Shown here piece by piece: positions 1 through 9,732 of a DNA stretch of 64,000 bases. Position 1 is the stretch's first letter, and every line of letters starts with the position of its first letter. The stretch is from NCBI GenBank assembly GCA_964483325.1, contig CAZAAW010000006.1, positions 62,001-126,000 of the forward strand, in the 5' to 3' direction. Source of the DNA: CAZAAW01 sp964483325. GTDB lineage: Bacteria; Pseudomonadota; Alphaproteobacteria; Rhizobiales; Kaistiaceae. Made by a program: the position numbers and the translations under genes. Below the pieces are notes generated by a model, which had not been told where the DNA came from, did not search any database, and was given only the letters and a program-made list of their open reading frames with translations.

Positions 1-1118
1 AACGCCTGCGTGCTGCGGGTGGCGCAGGTCTGCAGCCGTTCCCGGCAGCGATGCGTCAGCGTTTCCAGGCCGCGCCGCGACAGCCGCGCCGCGGTGCGCC
101 CGAGCATCGCCCGGTGCGCCAGCGTGTTGGCGCCGAGCGAGCGCCCGAGCCGCGCCGCCAGCTCGTCCAGCGAGCGGCGCGGGATGCCGAGAATGTCGGC
201 CGGTCCCGGCAGCGCCCGCGCCGCCGCCTGGACCTCGCGGTCGCGCAGGGCGAGGAAGCGGGTGATGGCGCCGCTATGGCGGAAGGCGCAGCCCTCGACG
301 CGCGTCAGGAGCTCGCTGCGCACCGGCACCGCCAGTTCCGCCGCGCCGGTCGGCGTCGGGGCGCGCAGGTCCGCCGCGTGGTCGATCAGCGTCACGTCGG
401 TCTCGTGGCCCACCGCCGAGATCAGCGGGATCGCCGAGGCGGCGGCGGCACGCACGACGATCTCTTCGTTGAAGGCCCACAGGTCTTCCAGGCTGCCGCC
501 GCCGCGCGCCACGATGATCAGGTCTGGGCGCGGCAGCGGGCCGCCGGCGCCGATGGCGTTGAAGCCGGCGATCGCCTCGGCGACTTCCTGCGCCGCCGCC
601 TCGCCCTGGACGCGCACCGGCCAGACCATGACGCGCACCGGGAAGCGGTCCGACAGCCGGTGCAGGATGTCGCGGATCACCGCCCCGGTCGGCGAGGTGA
701 CGACGCCGATGACCCGCGGCAGGAAGGGCAGGGGCTTCTTGCGCTCGGCGGCGAAGAGGCCCTCCGCTGCCAGCCGCCGGCGCCGCTCCTCCAGGAGCGC
801 CATGAGGGCGCCGACGCCGGCCGGCTCCAGCGAATCGATGACCAGCTGGTAGGACGACTTGCCGGGAAAGGTCGACAGCTTGCCGACGGCGATGACTTCC
901 AGCCCTTCCTGCGGCCGGAACTTCAGGCGCAGCATCGTCGTGCGCCACACCACGGCTTCCAACCGGGCCTTGTCGTCCTTCAGCGAGAAATAGGCGTGGC
1001 CGGAGGAATGCGGCCCCCTGTAGCCGGAGATTTCGCCCCGCACCCTGACATTGCCGAAGGCGTCCTCCACCGTCCGTTTCAGCGCAGCCGAAATTCCCGA
1101 AACAGTGTATTCGGTCAC
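1..1118 (-). CDS. xseA: Exodeoxyribonuclease VII large subunit XseA (C-terminus cut by window edge)
   Basis: Catalytic large subunit of exonuclease VII, which with XseB degrades single-stranded DNA to short oligonucleotides in repair. About 372 residues are visible. An N-terminal OB-fold has the VRVRGEISG..GH.YFSLKD pattern (about residues 24-47), followed by the nuclease-domain signatures GVVTSPTGAVIRD (about 136-148) and ARGGGSLEDLW (about 203-213). The family is usually around 500 residues, so the helical C-terminus lies off the left edge. I start at the GTG at 1118, which gives TEYTVSGIS, the conserved N-terminus. A TTG at 1154 in the same frame would add 12 residues and has a GGA upstream, so the start is uncertain. 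It is divergent from rsmE. Confidence 0.93.
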   Translation of the reverse strand, partial: MTEYTVSGISAALKRTVEDAFGNVRVRGEISGYRGPHSSGHAYFSLKDDKARLEAVVWRTTMLRLKFRPQEGLEVIAVGKLSTFPGKSSYQLVIDSLEPAGVGALMALLEERRRRLAAEGLFAAERKKPLPFLPRVIGVVTSPTGAVIRDILHRLSDRFPVRVMVWPVRVQGEAAAQEVAEAIAGFNAIGAGGPLPRPDLIIVARGGGSLEDLWAFNEEIVVRAAAASAIPLISAVGHETDVTLIDHAADLRAPTPTGAAELAVPVRSELLTRVEGCAFRHSGAITRFLALRDREVQAAARALPGPADILGIPRRSLDELAARLGRSLGANTLAHRAMLGRTAARLSRRGLETLTHRCRERLQTCATRSTQA

Positions 1119-1277
1119 ATTGGACGCCGGGGCGGCGGATGGTGTGATGGCCAAGAAAGATGGGTCCTGTAAGACGGGGTCCTGAGGCGTTGGCTGGAGG
1201 ATGTTTTTCCTATGCGGGCATATTCCACTCGTGGCCCCTCCGGTGCGCTGCGTCAAGGCGGGGCGCCGCGCTGAACC

Positions 1278-2063
1278 ATGACGCAGGAGCACAATGCGCA
1301 GCGCCTGTTCGTGCGCGCCCGGCTGGCCGCCGGCGCTTCGGTCGAGCTCGACAGCGGCCAGGCGAACTATCTCGTCAATGTCCTGCGCAAGGAGCGCGGC
1401 GACGCCGTCCTGGTCTTCAACGGCCAGGACGGCGAGTGGCGGGCGAGCCTTGCCGATCGCAGCCGGCGCGGCTGGTCGCTGCATGTCGACAGCCAGACGC
1501 GGCTGCAGACGCCGCGGCCCGACCTTTACTATCTCTTCGCGCCGCTCAAGCACGGGCGGCTGGACTACATGGTGCAGAAGGCGGTGGAGATGGGCGCCGG
1601 CCTGCTCTGCCCGGTCCTGACCCAGCACACCCAGATCAGCCGCCTCAACCTGCAGCGCATGGAAGCCAACGCCATCGAGGCGGCGGAGCAATGCGGCATC
1701 CTCAGCCTGCCGCAGATCGACGAGCCGCTGGCGCTGCGCGAGCTTCTCGACGGCTGGCCGCGCGTCGAGGCCGGCCGCCGCATCATCTTCTGCGATGAGG
1801 GCGAAGCGGGCGGCGCCACGCAGCCGCTGGCGGTGCTGCGCGGCATTGCCGAGCGCCGGCTGGCGGTGCTCGTCGGTCCGGAGGGCGGCTTCTCGGAGGA
1901 GGAGCGGCAGCTTCTGCGCGGGCTGCCCTTCGTCACCGCGCTGCCGCTCGGGCCGCGCATCCTGCGCGCCGACACCGCCGCCGTCGCCGCCATGGCGGTG
2001 GTGCAGGCGGCCATCGGCGACTGGCAGGGCGAAGCGCCGGCTGCGGCGCCTGGGGCAATCTGA
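1278..2063 (+). CDS. rsmE: 16S rRNA (uracil(1498)-N(3))-methyltransferase RsmE
   Basis: SAM-dependent SPOUT-class methyltransferase that methylates N3 of U1498 in 16S rRNA of the assembled 30S subunit. The 261-residue length fits the family. An N-terminal PUA-like part (about 1-75) precedes the SPOUT domain with KAVEMG (101-106), EQCG (137-140), LVGPEGGFSEEE (198-209) and LGPRILRADTA (224-234), the knot that binds SAM. It lies 90 bp upstream of gshA on the same strand and is probably co-transcribed with it. Confidence 0.96.
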   Translation: MTQEHNAQRLFVRARLAAGASVELDSGQANYLVNVLRKERGDAVLVFNGQDGEWRASLADRSRRGWSLHVDSQTRLQTPRPDLYYLFAPLKHGRLDYMVQKAVEMGAGLLCPVLTQHTQISRLNLQRMEANAIEAAEQCGILSLPQIDEPLALRELLDGWPRVEAGRRIIFCDEGEAGGATQPLAVLRGIAERRLAVLVGPEGGFSEEERQLLRGLPFVTALPLGPRILRADTAAVAAMAVVQAAIGDWQGEAPAAAPGAI

Positions 2064-2153
2064 CGCCGGCCATGACGGCACTTGCGACCCGGGCGGTTAT
2101 TTACCCTTGTGCTGGGGCGCCGGTAATGTGCCGCTCCATTTTCTGGAGCACCT

Positions 2154-3524
2154 ATGGCGCGTGACGTCACCGATGCGACGCCGATCGAATCCCGCGATCA
2201 GCTCGTGGCCGCGATCGAGGCGGGGGAAAAGCCGAAGGCGGCATGGCGTGTCGGGACGGAGCACGAGAAATTCGGCTTCCACCGCGCCGACCTGCGGCCG
2301 GTCGCCTATGACGGCCCGCACGGCATCCGCCAGCTCCTGGAGGCGATGGCCGGCCTTCTCGGCTGGCAGCCGATCGTCGATGCCGGCAACCTCATCGGCC
2401 TCGTCGATCCGGTCGGCCATGGCGCGATCTCGCTGGAGCCGGGCGGCCAGCTCGAACTCTCCGGTGCGCCGCTGGAGACCATCCACCAGACCTGCCGCGA
2501 GCTGAACGCCCATCTGGCGCAGGTGCGCGAATGCGCCGATCCACTCGGCCTCGATTTCCTCGGCCTCGGCGTATCGCCGAAATGGACGCTGGCCGAGACG
2601 CCGGTGATGCCCAAGTCGCGCTACGCCATCATGAGCCGCTACATGCCGCGCGTCGGCGGCCACGGCCTCGACATGATGTTCCGCACCTGCACGGTGCAGG
2701 CCAATCTCGACTTCTCCGACGAAGCCGACATGCGCATGAAGATGCGCGTCGCGACCGCGCTGCAGCCGGTGGCGACGGCTCTCTTCGCCAACTCGCCCTT
2801 CCTCGAGGGCAGGCCCAACGGCATGCTGTCCTACCGCTCGGCGATCTGGCTCGACACCGATCCGCACCGCACCGGCATGCTGCCCTTCATCTTCCGCGAC
2901 GGCTTCGGCTACGAGGCCTATGTCGACTGGGCGCTCGACGTGCCGATGTATTTCGTCAAGCGCGGCGACGTCTATCACGACGTCGCCGGCAGCTCGTTCC
3001 GCGACCTGCTGCATGGCCGCCTGCCGCAGCTGCCGGGCGAGCGGGCGACGCTGTCGGACTGGCAGAACCACCTGTCGACGCTGTTCCCGGAAGTGCGGCT
3101 GAAGACCTATCTTGAAATGCGCGGCGCCGATGCCGGCCCGTCGCGCAGCATCTGCGCCCTGCCGGCTTTGTGGGTCGGGCTGCTCTACGATGCCGACGTG
3201 CTCGGCGAGGCCTGGGAGCTGGTGCGCGACTGGACCGACGCCGAGCGCCAGGCGCTGCGCGAGGCCGTGCCGGCGGCGGCGCTGGCGGCGCCGTTCCGCA
3301 ACCGCACCGTCGGCGATCTGGCGGCGGAGATGCTGCGGCTGGCGTCGGAGGGGCTGCGCCGCCGCGCCGAGGCCAATGCCGAGGGTGACGACGAGCGCAT
3401 CTTCCTGGAGCCGCTGGAGGAGACTGTCGCCCGGCGCCAGACGCCGGCCGAACGCCTCCTTGCCGCCTATCGCGGCGACTGGAACGGCAATGTCGACGAG
3501 GTCTTCCGCCGCTGTTCCTACTGA
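2154..3524 (+). CDS. gshA: Glutamate--cysteine ligase, plant/alphaproteobacterial type
   Basis: First enzyme of glutathione synthesis; it joins L-glutamate and L-cysteine with ATP in the cytosol. The 456-residue protein belongs to the plant-type family (shared by alphaproteobacteria and plants), not the E. coli type. The early GTEHEKFGF motif (34-42) carries the metal/ATP-binding glutamates. GQLELSGAP, then MMFRTCTVQANLDF, and later SFRDLLHG follow in the family's order. An SD-like GGAG lies just before the ATG. The stop is 14 bp from the stop of a convergent DUF1127 gene. No gshB is in the window. Confidence 0.95.
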   Translation: MARDVTDATPIESRDQLVAAIEAGEKPKAAWRVGTEHEKFGFHRADLRPVAYDGPHGIRQLLEAMAGLLGWQPIVDAGNLIGLVDPVGHGAISLEPGGQLELSGAPLETIHQTCRELNAHLAQVRECADPLGLDFLGLGVSPKWTLAETPVMPKSRYAIMSRYMPRVGGHGLDMMFRTCTVQANLDFSDEADMRMKMRVATALQPVATALFANSPFLEGRPNGMLSYRSAIWLDTDPHRTGMLPFIFRDGFGYEAYVDWALDVPMYFVKRGDVYHDVAGSSFRDLLHGRLPQLPGERATLSDWQNHLSTLFPEVRLKTYLEMRGADAGPSRSICALPALWVGLLYDADVLGEAWELVRDWTDAERQALREAVPAAALAAPFRNRTVGDLAAEMLRLASEGLRRRAEANAEGDDERIFLEPLEETVARRQTPAERLLAAYRGDWNGNVDEVFRRCSY

Positions 3525-3538
3525 GCGCCTCGCCGGGT

Positions 3539-3886
3539 CTAGCCGCAGCGGGCGCCGCGCGGTGGCTGCAGCGCCGGCGGCGTCAGGGCAGGCGGCAAGA
3601 GGGAAGGCGGCATGGCGGCGCCGGAACGGCGCGCCAGGCGCTTCTCCTCGCGCAGCGTCACCAGGCGCTGCGACGGATCGTCGGCCGCCCGGCCGGACAG
3701 GGCCGAGGCGACGTCGCTGCGGGTGAGGCCGATATCCCGCAGCATGCGGTCATCGAATTCCAGCAGCGTGAAGACGGCACGGCGGTTCTGCCAGCTCCGC
3801 CACAGCGCGCCGGCGCGGATCGACAGGCGCCGCCAGATGCCGGCCGGCGGCTCGGTCAGGAATTCGTCGCGGTTGGGGATGTACAT
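3539..3886 (-). CDS. DUF1127 domain protein
   Basis: Small basic protein of 115 residues. The central segment (about 30-65: WRSWQNRR..FTLLEFDDRMLRDIGLTRSDV) matches DUF1127, a short helical domain abundant in alphaproteobacteria. Short DUF1127 proteins in Agrobacterium have been linked to phosphate and carbon metabolism and RNA turnover. The C-terminal third here is a proline-rich tail (PPSLLPPALTPPALQPP). It is divergently transcribed from the LysR gene, so that regulator may control it (inference). The function of this copy is unknown. Confidence 0.8.
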   Translation of the reverse strand: MYIPNRDEFLTEPPAGIWRRLSIRAGALWRSWQNRRAVFTLLEFDDRMLRDIGLTRSDVASALSGRAADDPSQRLVTLREEKRLARRSGAAMPPSLLPPALTPPALQPPRGARCG

Positions 3887-3949
3887 GGCCTTCGTCCACA
3901 GGGCTGGCGTCGACCGCTGGCTTGCGGGGACGCTGCCTGTATCGGCCTC

Positions 3950-3959
3950 ATCAATTGAT
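3950..3959. promoter_or_regulatory. 10-bp perfect palindrome between DUF1127 and LysR genes
   Basis: ATCAATTGAT is a perfect dyad in the 115-bp divergent intergenic region, 43 bp before the LysR ATG and 64 bp before the DUF1127 ATG. LysR regulators often bind imperfect T-N11-A dyads in such regions. Assigning it as the operator is inference from position only. Confidence 0.35.
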
Positions 3960-4001
3960 CATTCCAGCGAATGTTTCTAATATCGGCGATCTACGCCGTT
4001 G

Positions 4002-4895
4002 ATGGATTTGGCCATGCCGACGCCGCTCGATCTCGAACAGCTCCGGACCTTCGTCGCCATCGCCGAGAGCGGCAGCTTCACCCGCGCCGCCGACACCGTG
4101 CACAAGACCCAGTCGGCCGTGTCGATGCAGATGCGCAAGCTGGAGGAACGGCTCGGGCGGCCGATCTTCGTGCGCGACGGCCGGCACTCCAAGCTGACGG
4201 AGGACGGCGAGCGCCTGCTCGGCTACGCCCGGCGCATGGTGCGCCTCTCCAACGAGACGCTGGCGGCCTTCAGCGGCAACGAGCTGTCCGGCCGGGTGCG
4301 GCTCGGCACGCCTGACGACTATGCCGACCGCTTCCTGCCGGAAATCCTCGCCCGCTTCGCCAGGAGCAATCCGCGCGTCGAGGTGATGGTCGACTGCCAG
4401 CCGACCGAGGATCTGATCGGCCTGGTGCGCGACGGCAATCTCGACCTGTCGATCATCACCTATGGCCGCGGCGAGGGCCTTGGCGAGGTCATCCGGCAGG
4501 AGCCGCTGCTGTGGGTGGTGTCGGCGCATGCCGGGCTGGAGCTGACCGATCCGCTGCCGCTGGCGCTCGGCCGGCCGACCTGCGAATGGCGCCGCGCCGC
4601 CGTCGATGCCCTGAGCTCGGCCGGCCGCTCCTACCGCGTCCTCTACCTGAGCTGGAGCGCCACGGCGATCTCGGCGGCGGTGCTGGCCGGCCTTGCCATC
4701 ACCGTCATGCCGGAATCGGCGCTGCGCCCCGGCATGCGCGTCCTCGGCGAGGCGGACGGCTTTCCGCGCCTGCCGATCTGCGAGATCGGCCTCGTCCGCT
4801 CCTGGCTGAAGCCGCCGTCGCCGCTGGTCGATGCGCTCGCCGAGCATATCGTCTCGTCGCTCGACAATCTCTCCGTGCCCGTCGCAGCGGAATGA
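4002..4895 (+). CDS. LysR-family transcriptional regulator (LrhA/HexA-like)
   Basis: Typical LysR architecture: a winged HTH (LDLEQLRTFVAIAESGSFTRAADTVHKTQSAVSMQMRKLE region, about 8-66) followed by a type-2 periplasmic-binding effector domain (about 90-290). The segment CEWRRAAVDAL..AGR.YRV (about 190-215) resembles the LrhA/HexA branch. It lacks the paired redox cysteines of OxyR, so I do not call it OxyR despite the peroxiredoxin downstream. I use the ATG at 4002; a TTG precedes it and an ATG at 4014 is also possible. Targets are unknown; the divergent DUF1127 gene is the first candidate. Confidence 0.88.
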   Translation: MDLAMPTPLDLEQLRTFVAIAESGSFTRAADTVHKTQSAVSMQMRKLEERLGRPIFVRDGRHSKLTEDGERLLGYARRMVRLSNETLAAFSGNELSGRVRLGTPDDYADRFLPEILARFARSNPRVEVMVDCQPTEDLIGLVRDGNLDLSIITYGRGEGLGEVIRQEPLLWVVSAHAGLELTDPLPLALGRPTCEWRRAAVDALSSAGRSYRVLYLSWSATAISAAVLAGLAITVMPESALRPGMRVLGEADGFPRLPICEIGLVRSWLKPPSPLVDALAEHIVSSLDNLSVPVAAE

Positions 4896-4933
4896 CTTTG
4901 CCGAAGCGGGCGGCAGAAGGAAATACCTGCGCC

Positions 4934-4974
4934 TTGCGACCGTCCTGCGCCGTCTCGATATTGGGCACGGTCGC
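4934..4974 (+). promoter_or_regulatory. Candidate promoter and inverted repeat upstream of peroxiredoxin
   Basis: TTGCGA (4934-4939), a 17-bp spacer and GATATT (4957-4962) form a plausible sigma-70 promoter. An 8-bp inverted repeat, GCGACCGT (4936-4943) and ACGGTCGC (4967-4974), brackets the -10 and could be an operator. There is no evidence beyond pattern and position. Confidence 0.35.
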
Positions 4975-5009
4975 GAGGGGCCTCTAAAGGGCGACAAGGA
5001 GATTTGACA

Positions 5010-5672
<663 letters not shown>

Positions 5673-5702
5673 CCGGCCGCGACGAAAATTCCCGCTTCTG
5701 CG

Positions 5703-5734
5703 ACGGCGCGCCCTTCTCCGGCGCGCCGTTTTTC
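5703..5734 (+). terminator. Rho-independent terminator of the peroxiredoxin gene
   Basis: Perfect 10-bp stem ACGGCGCGCC / GGCGCGCCGT with a 7-nt loop, followed by TTTTTCATTT, about 30 bp after the stop codon. Confidence 0.85.
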
Positions 5735-5779
5735 ATTTATGGCTGGAGGGAGGCGTGTAACCGGGGGCAGCGATCGATC

Positions 5780-7072
5780 ATGGCAGCGGACGAGACCGAC
5801 CGGTTCGCCGACCATCCGCTGCGCCGCGCCGCCCTGCACGAGATCCACGCCCGGCCGTTCCACATGGTGGCGACGCCGCGCGTCCTCGCCCATTACGCCT
5901 TCATGACCGATATCGCCGCGGCAATCGGCTCGCGCGACGATCTCGCCCGCCGCTGCGCCGCGCTCGGCGTCGAGCCGCCGGGGCCGGAGGCGCGGCACCA
6001 TATCGTCGCCATGCGCGGCGGCACGCTGCGCTGGGAGACCCACGCCGAGTTCACCACCTATAGCTGGGACGCACCGCCGGCCGGCGACGGCCCGCCGAGC
6101 CTTTCGGCCATCCTCGGTGCCGATTTCGTGCCGCCGGGGCCGCTGATGGTCGCCACCCGCCTCGACCTGGTGCGCGACGAGGCGCCGCTCGCCGACCTGA
6201 TGGCGCGCTTCGACCCCGGCTCGATCGCCGTCTCCGGCTTCCGCGACCAGCGCGCCCTCGGCATCACCGACTTCCAGCCGGACGCCACCGGCATGACGCG
6301 CATCACGCTGATCGACCGCGGCCTGGCGGCGCAGGAAATCGGCCCGCTGGTGCAGCGGCTGATCGAGATCGAGACCTATCGCACCCTGGCGCTGCTCGGC
6401 CTGCCGGAGGCGCGCCAGCGCCAGCCGACGGTGGCGCGCATCGAGGCGGCGCTGATCGGCATCACCCAGAGCATCGGCGGCACCGCCGGCCTGTCGGCCA
6501 ACCGCCAGCTCCTGGAGGACCTGACGGCGCTCGCCGCCGAGCTGGAGGCCGGCTCCTCCGCCAGCGCCTATCGCTTCGGCGCCACCCGCGCCTATGCCGA
6601 GATCGTCCGCCAGCGCCTTGCCTCGGTGCGCGAGGGGCCGGTCGAGGGCTATTCGCGCTGGACCTCGTTCCTGGAGCGGCGCATGGCCCCGGCGCTGCGC
6701 ACCTGCGAGAGCGTCGAGAAGCGGCAGGACGAGCTGTCCGAACGCCTCGGCCGCGCCGCCAACCTGCTGCGCACCCGCATCGAGGTCGAGCTGGAGCAGC
6801 AGAACCGCGAGCTCCTGGCCGCCATCAACCGCCGCGCCCGCATGCAGCTGCGCCTGCAGCAGACCGTCGAGGGCTTGTCGGTGGCGGCGGTGAGCTATTA
6901 TGTCGTCGGGCTGATCGGCTATATCGCCAAGGGCGTGCTGGACGCTGGCCATCTCGACTTCGATCCGGCGATCGTCACGGCTGCCGCGGTGCCGCCGGTC
7001 ATGCTGATCATCTGGCTCCTGGTCCGCCGCATCCGCGCCCGCCATGGCGGGGAAGACGGCGAGCACAGCTGA
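5780..7072 (+). CDS. DUF3422 family membrane-anchored protein
   Basis: A 430-residue protein beginning with the DUF3422 signature (HPLR..LHEIHARPF near residues 12-26). It has a long soluble N-terminal region and ends in two hydrophobic segments (about 370-392 and 398-418) separated by a short loop, with a basic C-terminus. It should be anchored in the inner membrane by its C-terminus. The family is widespread in proteobacteria and has no established biochemical role. The next gene, glcD, starts 22 bp downstream on the same strand, so the two may share a transcript; I infer no functional link. Confidence 0.85.
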   Translation: MAADETDRFADHPLRRAALHEIHARPFHMVATPRVLAHYAFMTDIAAAIGSRDDLARRCAALGVEPPGPEARHHIVAMRGGTLRWETHAEFTTYSWDAPPAGDGPPSLSAILGADFVPPGPLMVATRLDLVRDEAPLADLMARFDPGSIAVSGFRDQRALGITDFQPDATGMTRITLIDRGLAAQEIGPLVQRLIEIETYRTLALLGLPEARQRQPTVARIEAALIGITQSIGGTAGLSANRQLLEDLTALAAELEAGSSASAYRFGATRAYAEIVRQRLASVREGPVEGYSRWTSFLERRMAPALRTCESVEKRQDELSERLGRAANLLRTRIEVELEQQNRELLAAINRRARMQLRLQQTVEGLSVAAVSYYVVGLIGYIAKGVLDAGHLDFDPAIVTAAAVPPVMLIIWLLVRRIRARHGGEDGEHS

Positions 7073-7093
7073 GCCGCAGGTGGAGGAGTTCCA

Positions 7094-8527
7094 ATGTCGG
7101 TCATCGCACTGCCGACGCCCGATGCGGCGATCCTGGCGCGGCGCGAGGCGATCGTTGCCGGGCTGCGCGACATCCTCGGCGACGGCGTCATCTCCACCGA
7201 GGACGAGCGCCGCGCCTACGAGACCGACGCGCTGACCGCCTATCGCCGCGTGCCGCTGGCGGTGATCCTGCCGCGCAGCACCGCCGAGGTTTCGGCGGCG
7301 CTGGCCTTTCTCGACCGCGAGGGCGTCAAGGTCGTCGCCCGCGGCGCCGGCACGTCGCTGGCAGGCGGGGCGCTGCCGGCCGAGGACGCCGTCGTCGTCG
7401 GCCTGTCGCGCATGAACCGCATCCTCGACATCGACCCCGCCAACCGCCTGGCGCGCGTCGAGGCCGGCGTCACCAATATCGGCATCTCCAATGCCGTGTC
7501 GCATCTCGGCTTCTTCTACGCGCCCGATCCGTCGAGCCAGCTCGCCTGCACCATCGGCGGCAATATCGCGATGAATTCGGGCGGCGCGCATTGCCTGAAA
7601 TACGGCGTCACCACCAACAACATCCTCGGCATGACGGTGGTCATGGTCGACGGCACGGTGGTCGAGCTCGGCGGCACGCTCGACAATCCGGGCTACGACC
7701 TGATGGGCCTGATGATCGGCTCGGAGGGCCAGCTCGGCATCGTCACCGAAGCGACAGTCCGCCTGATGCCGCTGGCCGAGGGCGCCCGGCCGGTGCTCAT
7801 CGGCTTCAGCTCGGCGGAGGACGCCGGCGGCTGCGTCGCCGGCATCATCGCCTCGGGCATCATCCCGGTGGCGATCGAATATATGGACCGGCCGGCCATT
7901 GCCGTCTGCGAGGCTTTCGCCCATGCCGGCTATCCGCTCGACGTCGAGGCGATGCTGATCATCGAGGTCGAGGGCTCGGAGGCCGAGATCGCCGACCTGC
8001 TCGGCCGCATCACGGCGATCGCCGAGGCCTATCGGCCGGCCACCGTGCGCGTGTCGCGCTCGGAGGCGGAGAGCGCTGCCATCTGGAAGGGCCGCAAGGC
8101 CGCCTTCGGTGCCATGGGGCGCATTTCCGACTATCTCTGCATGGACGGCGTCATCCCGACCGGCCGCCTGCCGGAGGTGCTGCGGCGCGTCGCGGAGATC
8201 TGCGACGGCTACGGGCTCGGCGTCGCCAACGTTTTTCATGCCGGCGACGGCAACCTGCACCCCTTGATTCAGTTTAACATCAACGATCCGGAAGAGCTTG
8301 AAAAGGCGGAGCATTGTGGCGCCGACATCCTCAAGCTCTGCGTCGAGGTCGGCGGCTGCCTGACCGGCGAGCACGGCGTCGGGATCGAGAAGCGGGACCT
8401 CATGCGCTACCAGTTCAACGCCGTCGATCTCGACCAGCAGATGCGGATCAAGACCGCCTTCGATCCGGCCTGGCGGCTCAACCCGGCCAAGGTCTTCCCG
8501 CTCGACGGCCGCCCGGTCGCCGCCTGA
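7094..8527 (+). CDS. glcD: Glycolate oxidase subunit GlcD (FAD-linked)
   Basis: FAD-binding catalytic subunit of the membrane-associated glycolate dehydrogenase GlcDEF, oxidising glycolate to glyoxylate. The 477-residue protein has a PCMH-type FAD domain with VARGAGTSLAGGALP (81-95) and PDPSSQLACTIGGNIAMNSGG (145-165). The FAD-oxidase C-domain carries VFHAGDGNLHP (about 380-390) and TGEHGVGIEKR (about 422-432). The SD GGAGGAG (7083-7089) is well placed. Its TGA overlaps the ATG of glcE by one base. Codons around 8261-8320 are less GC-rich than the rest of the gene (about 48% by hand count). Confidence 0.95.
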   Translation: MSVIALPTPDAAILARREAIVAGLRDILGDGVISTEDERRAYETDALTAYRRVPLAVILPRSTAEVSAALAFLDREGVKVVARGAGTSLAGGALPAEDAVVVGLSRMNRILDIDPANRLARVEAGVTNIGISNAVSHLGFFYAPDPSSQLACTIGGNIAMNSGGAHCLKYGVTTNNILGMTVVMVDGTVVELGGTLDNPGYDLMGLMIGSEGQLGIVTEATVRLMPLAEGARPVLIGFSSAEDAGGCVAGIIASGIIPVAIEYMDRPAIAVCEAFAHAGYPLDVEAMLIIEVEGSEAEIADLLGRITAIAEAYRPATVRVSRSEAESAAIWKGRKAAFGAMGRISDYLCMDGVIPTGRLPEVLRRVAEICDGYGLGVANVFHAGDGNLHPLIQFNINDPEELEKAEHCGADILKLCVEVGGCLTGEHGVGIEKRDLMRYQFNAVDLDQQMRIKTAFDPAWRLNPAKVFPLDGRPVAA

Positions 8528-9732
8528 TGAGCGGCACTGGCACGCTGGCGCCCAGCGATCTCCTCCTTCCCGGCGACGAAACGGACCTGGCGGCCCTCGT
8601 CGCCGACGCTGCCGGCCGGCGGGCGCCGCTGGCGGTGGAGGGCGGCGGCACCCGGCACGGCCTCGGCCGCCCGGTGCAGGCTTCGGCCTCCGTCTCGACG
8701 CGGGCGATGCGCGGCATCACGCTCTACGAGCCGTCGGAAATGATCATCGCCGCCCGCGCCGGCACGCCGCTGGCCGAGGTCGAGGCGGCGCTTGCCGGCC
8801 ACGGCCAGCGCCTGCCCTTCGAGCCGATGGACCATCGGCCGCTCTACGGCTCGGCCGGCGAGCCGACCATCGGCGCCGTCGCCGCCGCCAATATCTCCGG
8901 GCCGCGCCGCGTTCAGGCCGGGGCGGCGCGCGACCACCTCATCGGCATCCGCGCCGTCAACGGCCGTGGCGAGGCGATCAAGTCCGGCGGCCGGGTGATG
9001 AAGAACGTCACCGGCTACGATCTCGTCAAGGCGCTGGCCGGTTCCTACGGCACGCTGGCGATCCTCAGCGAGGTGACCTTCAAGGTGCTGCCGATCAGCG
9101 AGACGGAAGTGACGCTGGTGCTGGAGGGCCTCGCCGACGCCGATGCCGTCGCGGCGCTGCTGGCGGCGCTGGGATCGCCCTTCGACGTCTCCGCCGCCGC
9201 GCATCGCCCGGCGGACGGCCGCCAGCCGGCGCGCAGCTTCGTCCGCATCGACGGCTTCGCCGCCTCCGTCGCCTACCGCGCCGACCGGCTCGCCGATCTT
9301 CTCGGCCAGTACGGCCCGTCGGCACGGCTGGAGGCGGCCGCCTCGGCGGACATCTGGCGCGGTATCCGCGACGTTGCCGATCTCGGCGCCGGCACCGAGC
9401 CGCTGTGGCGCATCTCCGCCCATGCCACCGACGCGGCGGCGATCGTCGCCGCCATCGGCCAGGCCTTCCCGGTGCGTGTTCTCTACGACTGGGGCGGGGC
9501 GCTGGTGTGGCTGGCCGGCGGCGAGGGGCCGGATGCCGGCGCCGCGACAATCCGCGCCGCCCTGCCGGCCGGCGCCACGGCGACGCTGGTGCGGGCCCCC
9601 GAGCCGGTACGGGTGGCGGCGGCGCCTCTGCCGCTGCCGTCGCCGGGCGTCATGGAACTGACGCGGCGGCTCAAGGAAAGCTTCGATCCGGCGGGAATTC
9701 TCAATCCCGGCCGCATGTATGCGGGTATCTGA
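8527..9732 (+). CDS. glcE: Glycolate oxidase subunit GlcE (FAD-binding)
   Basis: Second flavin-type subunit of GlcDEF. The 401-residue protein is GlcD-like in its N-terminal FAD domain: GGGTRHGLGRP (about 39-49), the central GGRVMKNVTGYDLVKALAGS block (about 155-174) and a C-terminal ESFDPAGILNPGRMY motif. Start and stop overlap glcD and glcF in ATGA/TGATG junctions, so translation of all three is probably coupled. Confidence 0.95.
   Translation: MSGTGTLAPSDLLLPGDETDLAALVADAAGRRAPLAVEGGGTRHGLGRPVQASASVSTRAMRGITLYEPSEMIIAARAGTPLAEVEAALAGHGQRLPFEPMDHRPLYGSAGEPTIGAVAAANISGPRRVQAGAARDHLIGIRAVNGRGEAIKSGGRVMKNVTGYDLVKALAGSYGTLAILSEVTFKVLPISETEVTLVLEGLADADAVAALLAALGSPFDVSAAAHRPADGRQPARSFVRIDGFAASVAYRADRLADLLGQYGPSARLEAAASADIWRGIRDVADLGAGTEPLWRISAHATDAAAIVAAIGQAFPVRVLYDWGGALVWLAGGEGPDAGAATIRAALPAGATATLVRAPEPVRVAAAPLPLPSPGVMELTRRLKESFDPAGILNPGRMYAGI

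Noticed and set aside
51..1172. Long plus-strand open frame across the first 1.1 kb
   Set aside because: It is the complement shadow of xseA, whose minus-strand translation has clear OB-fold and nuclease motifs; the plus frame is arginine-rich low complexity.
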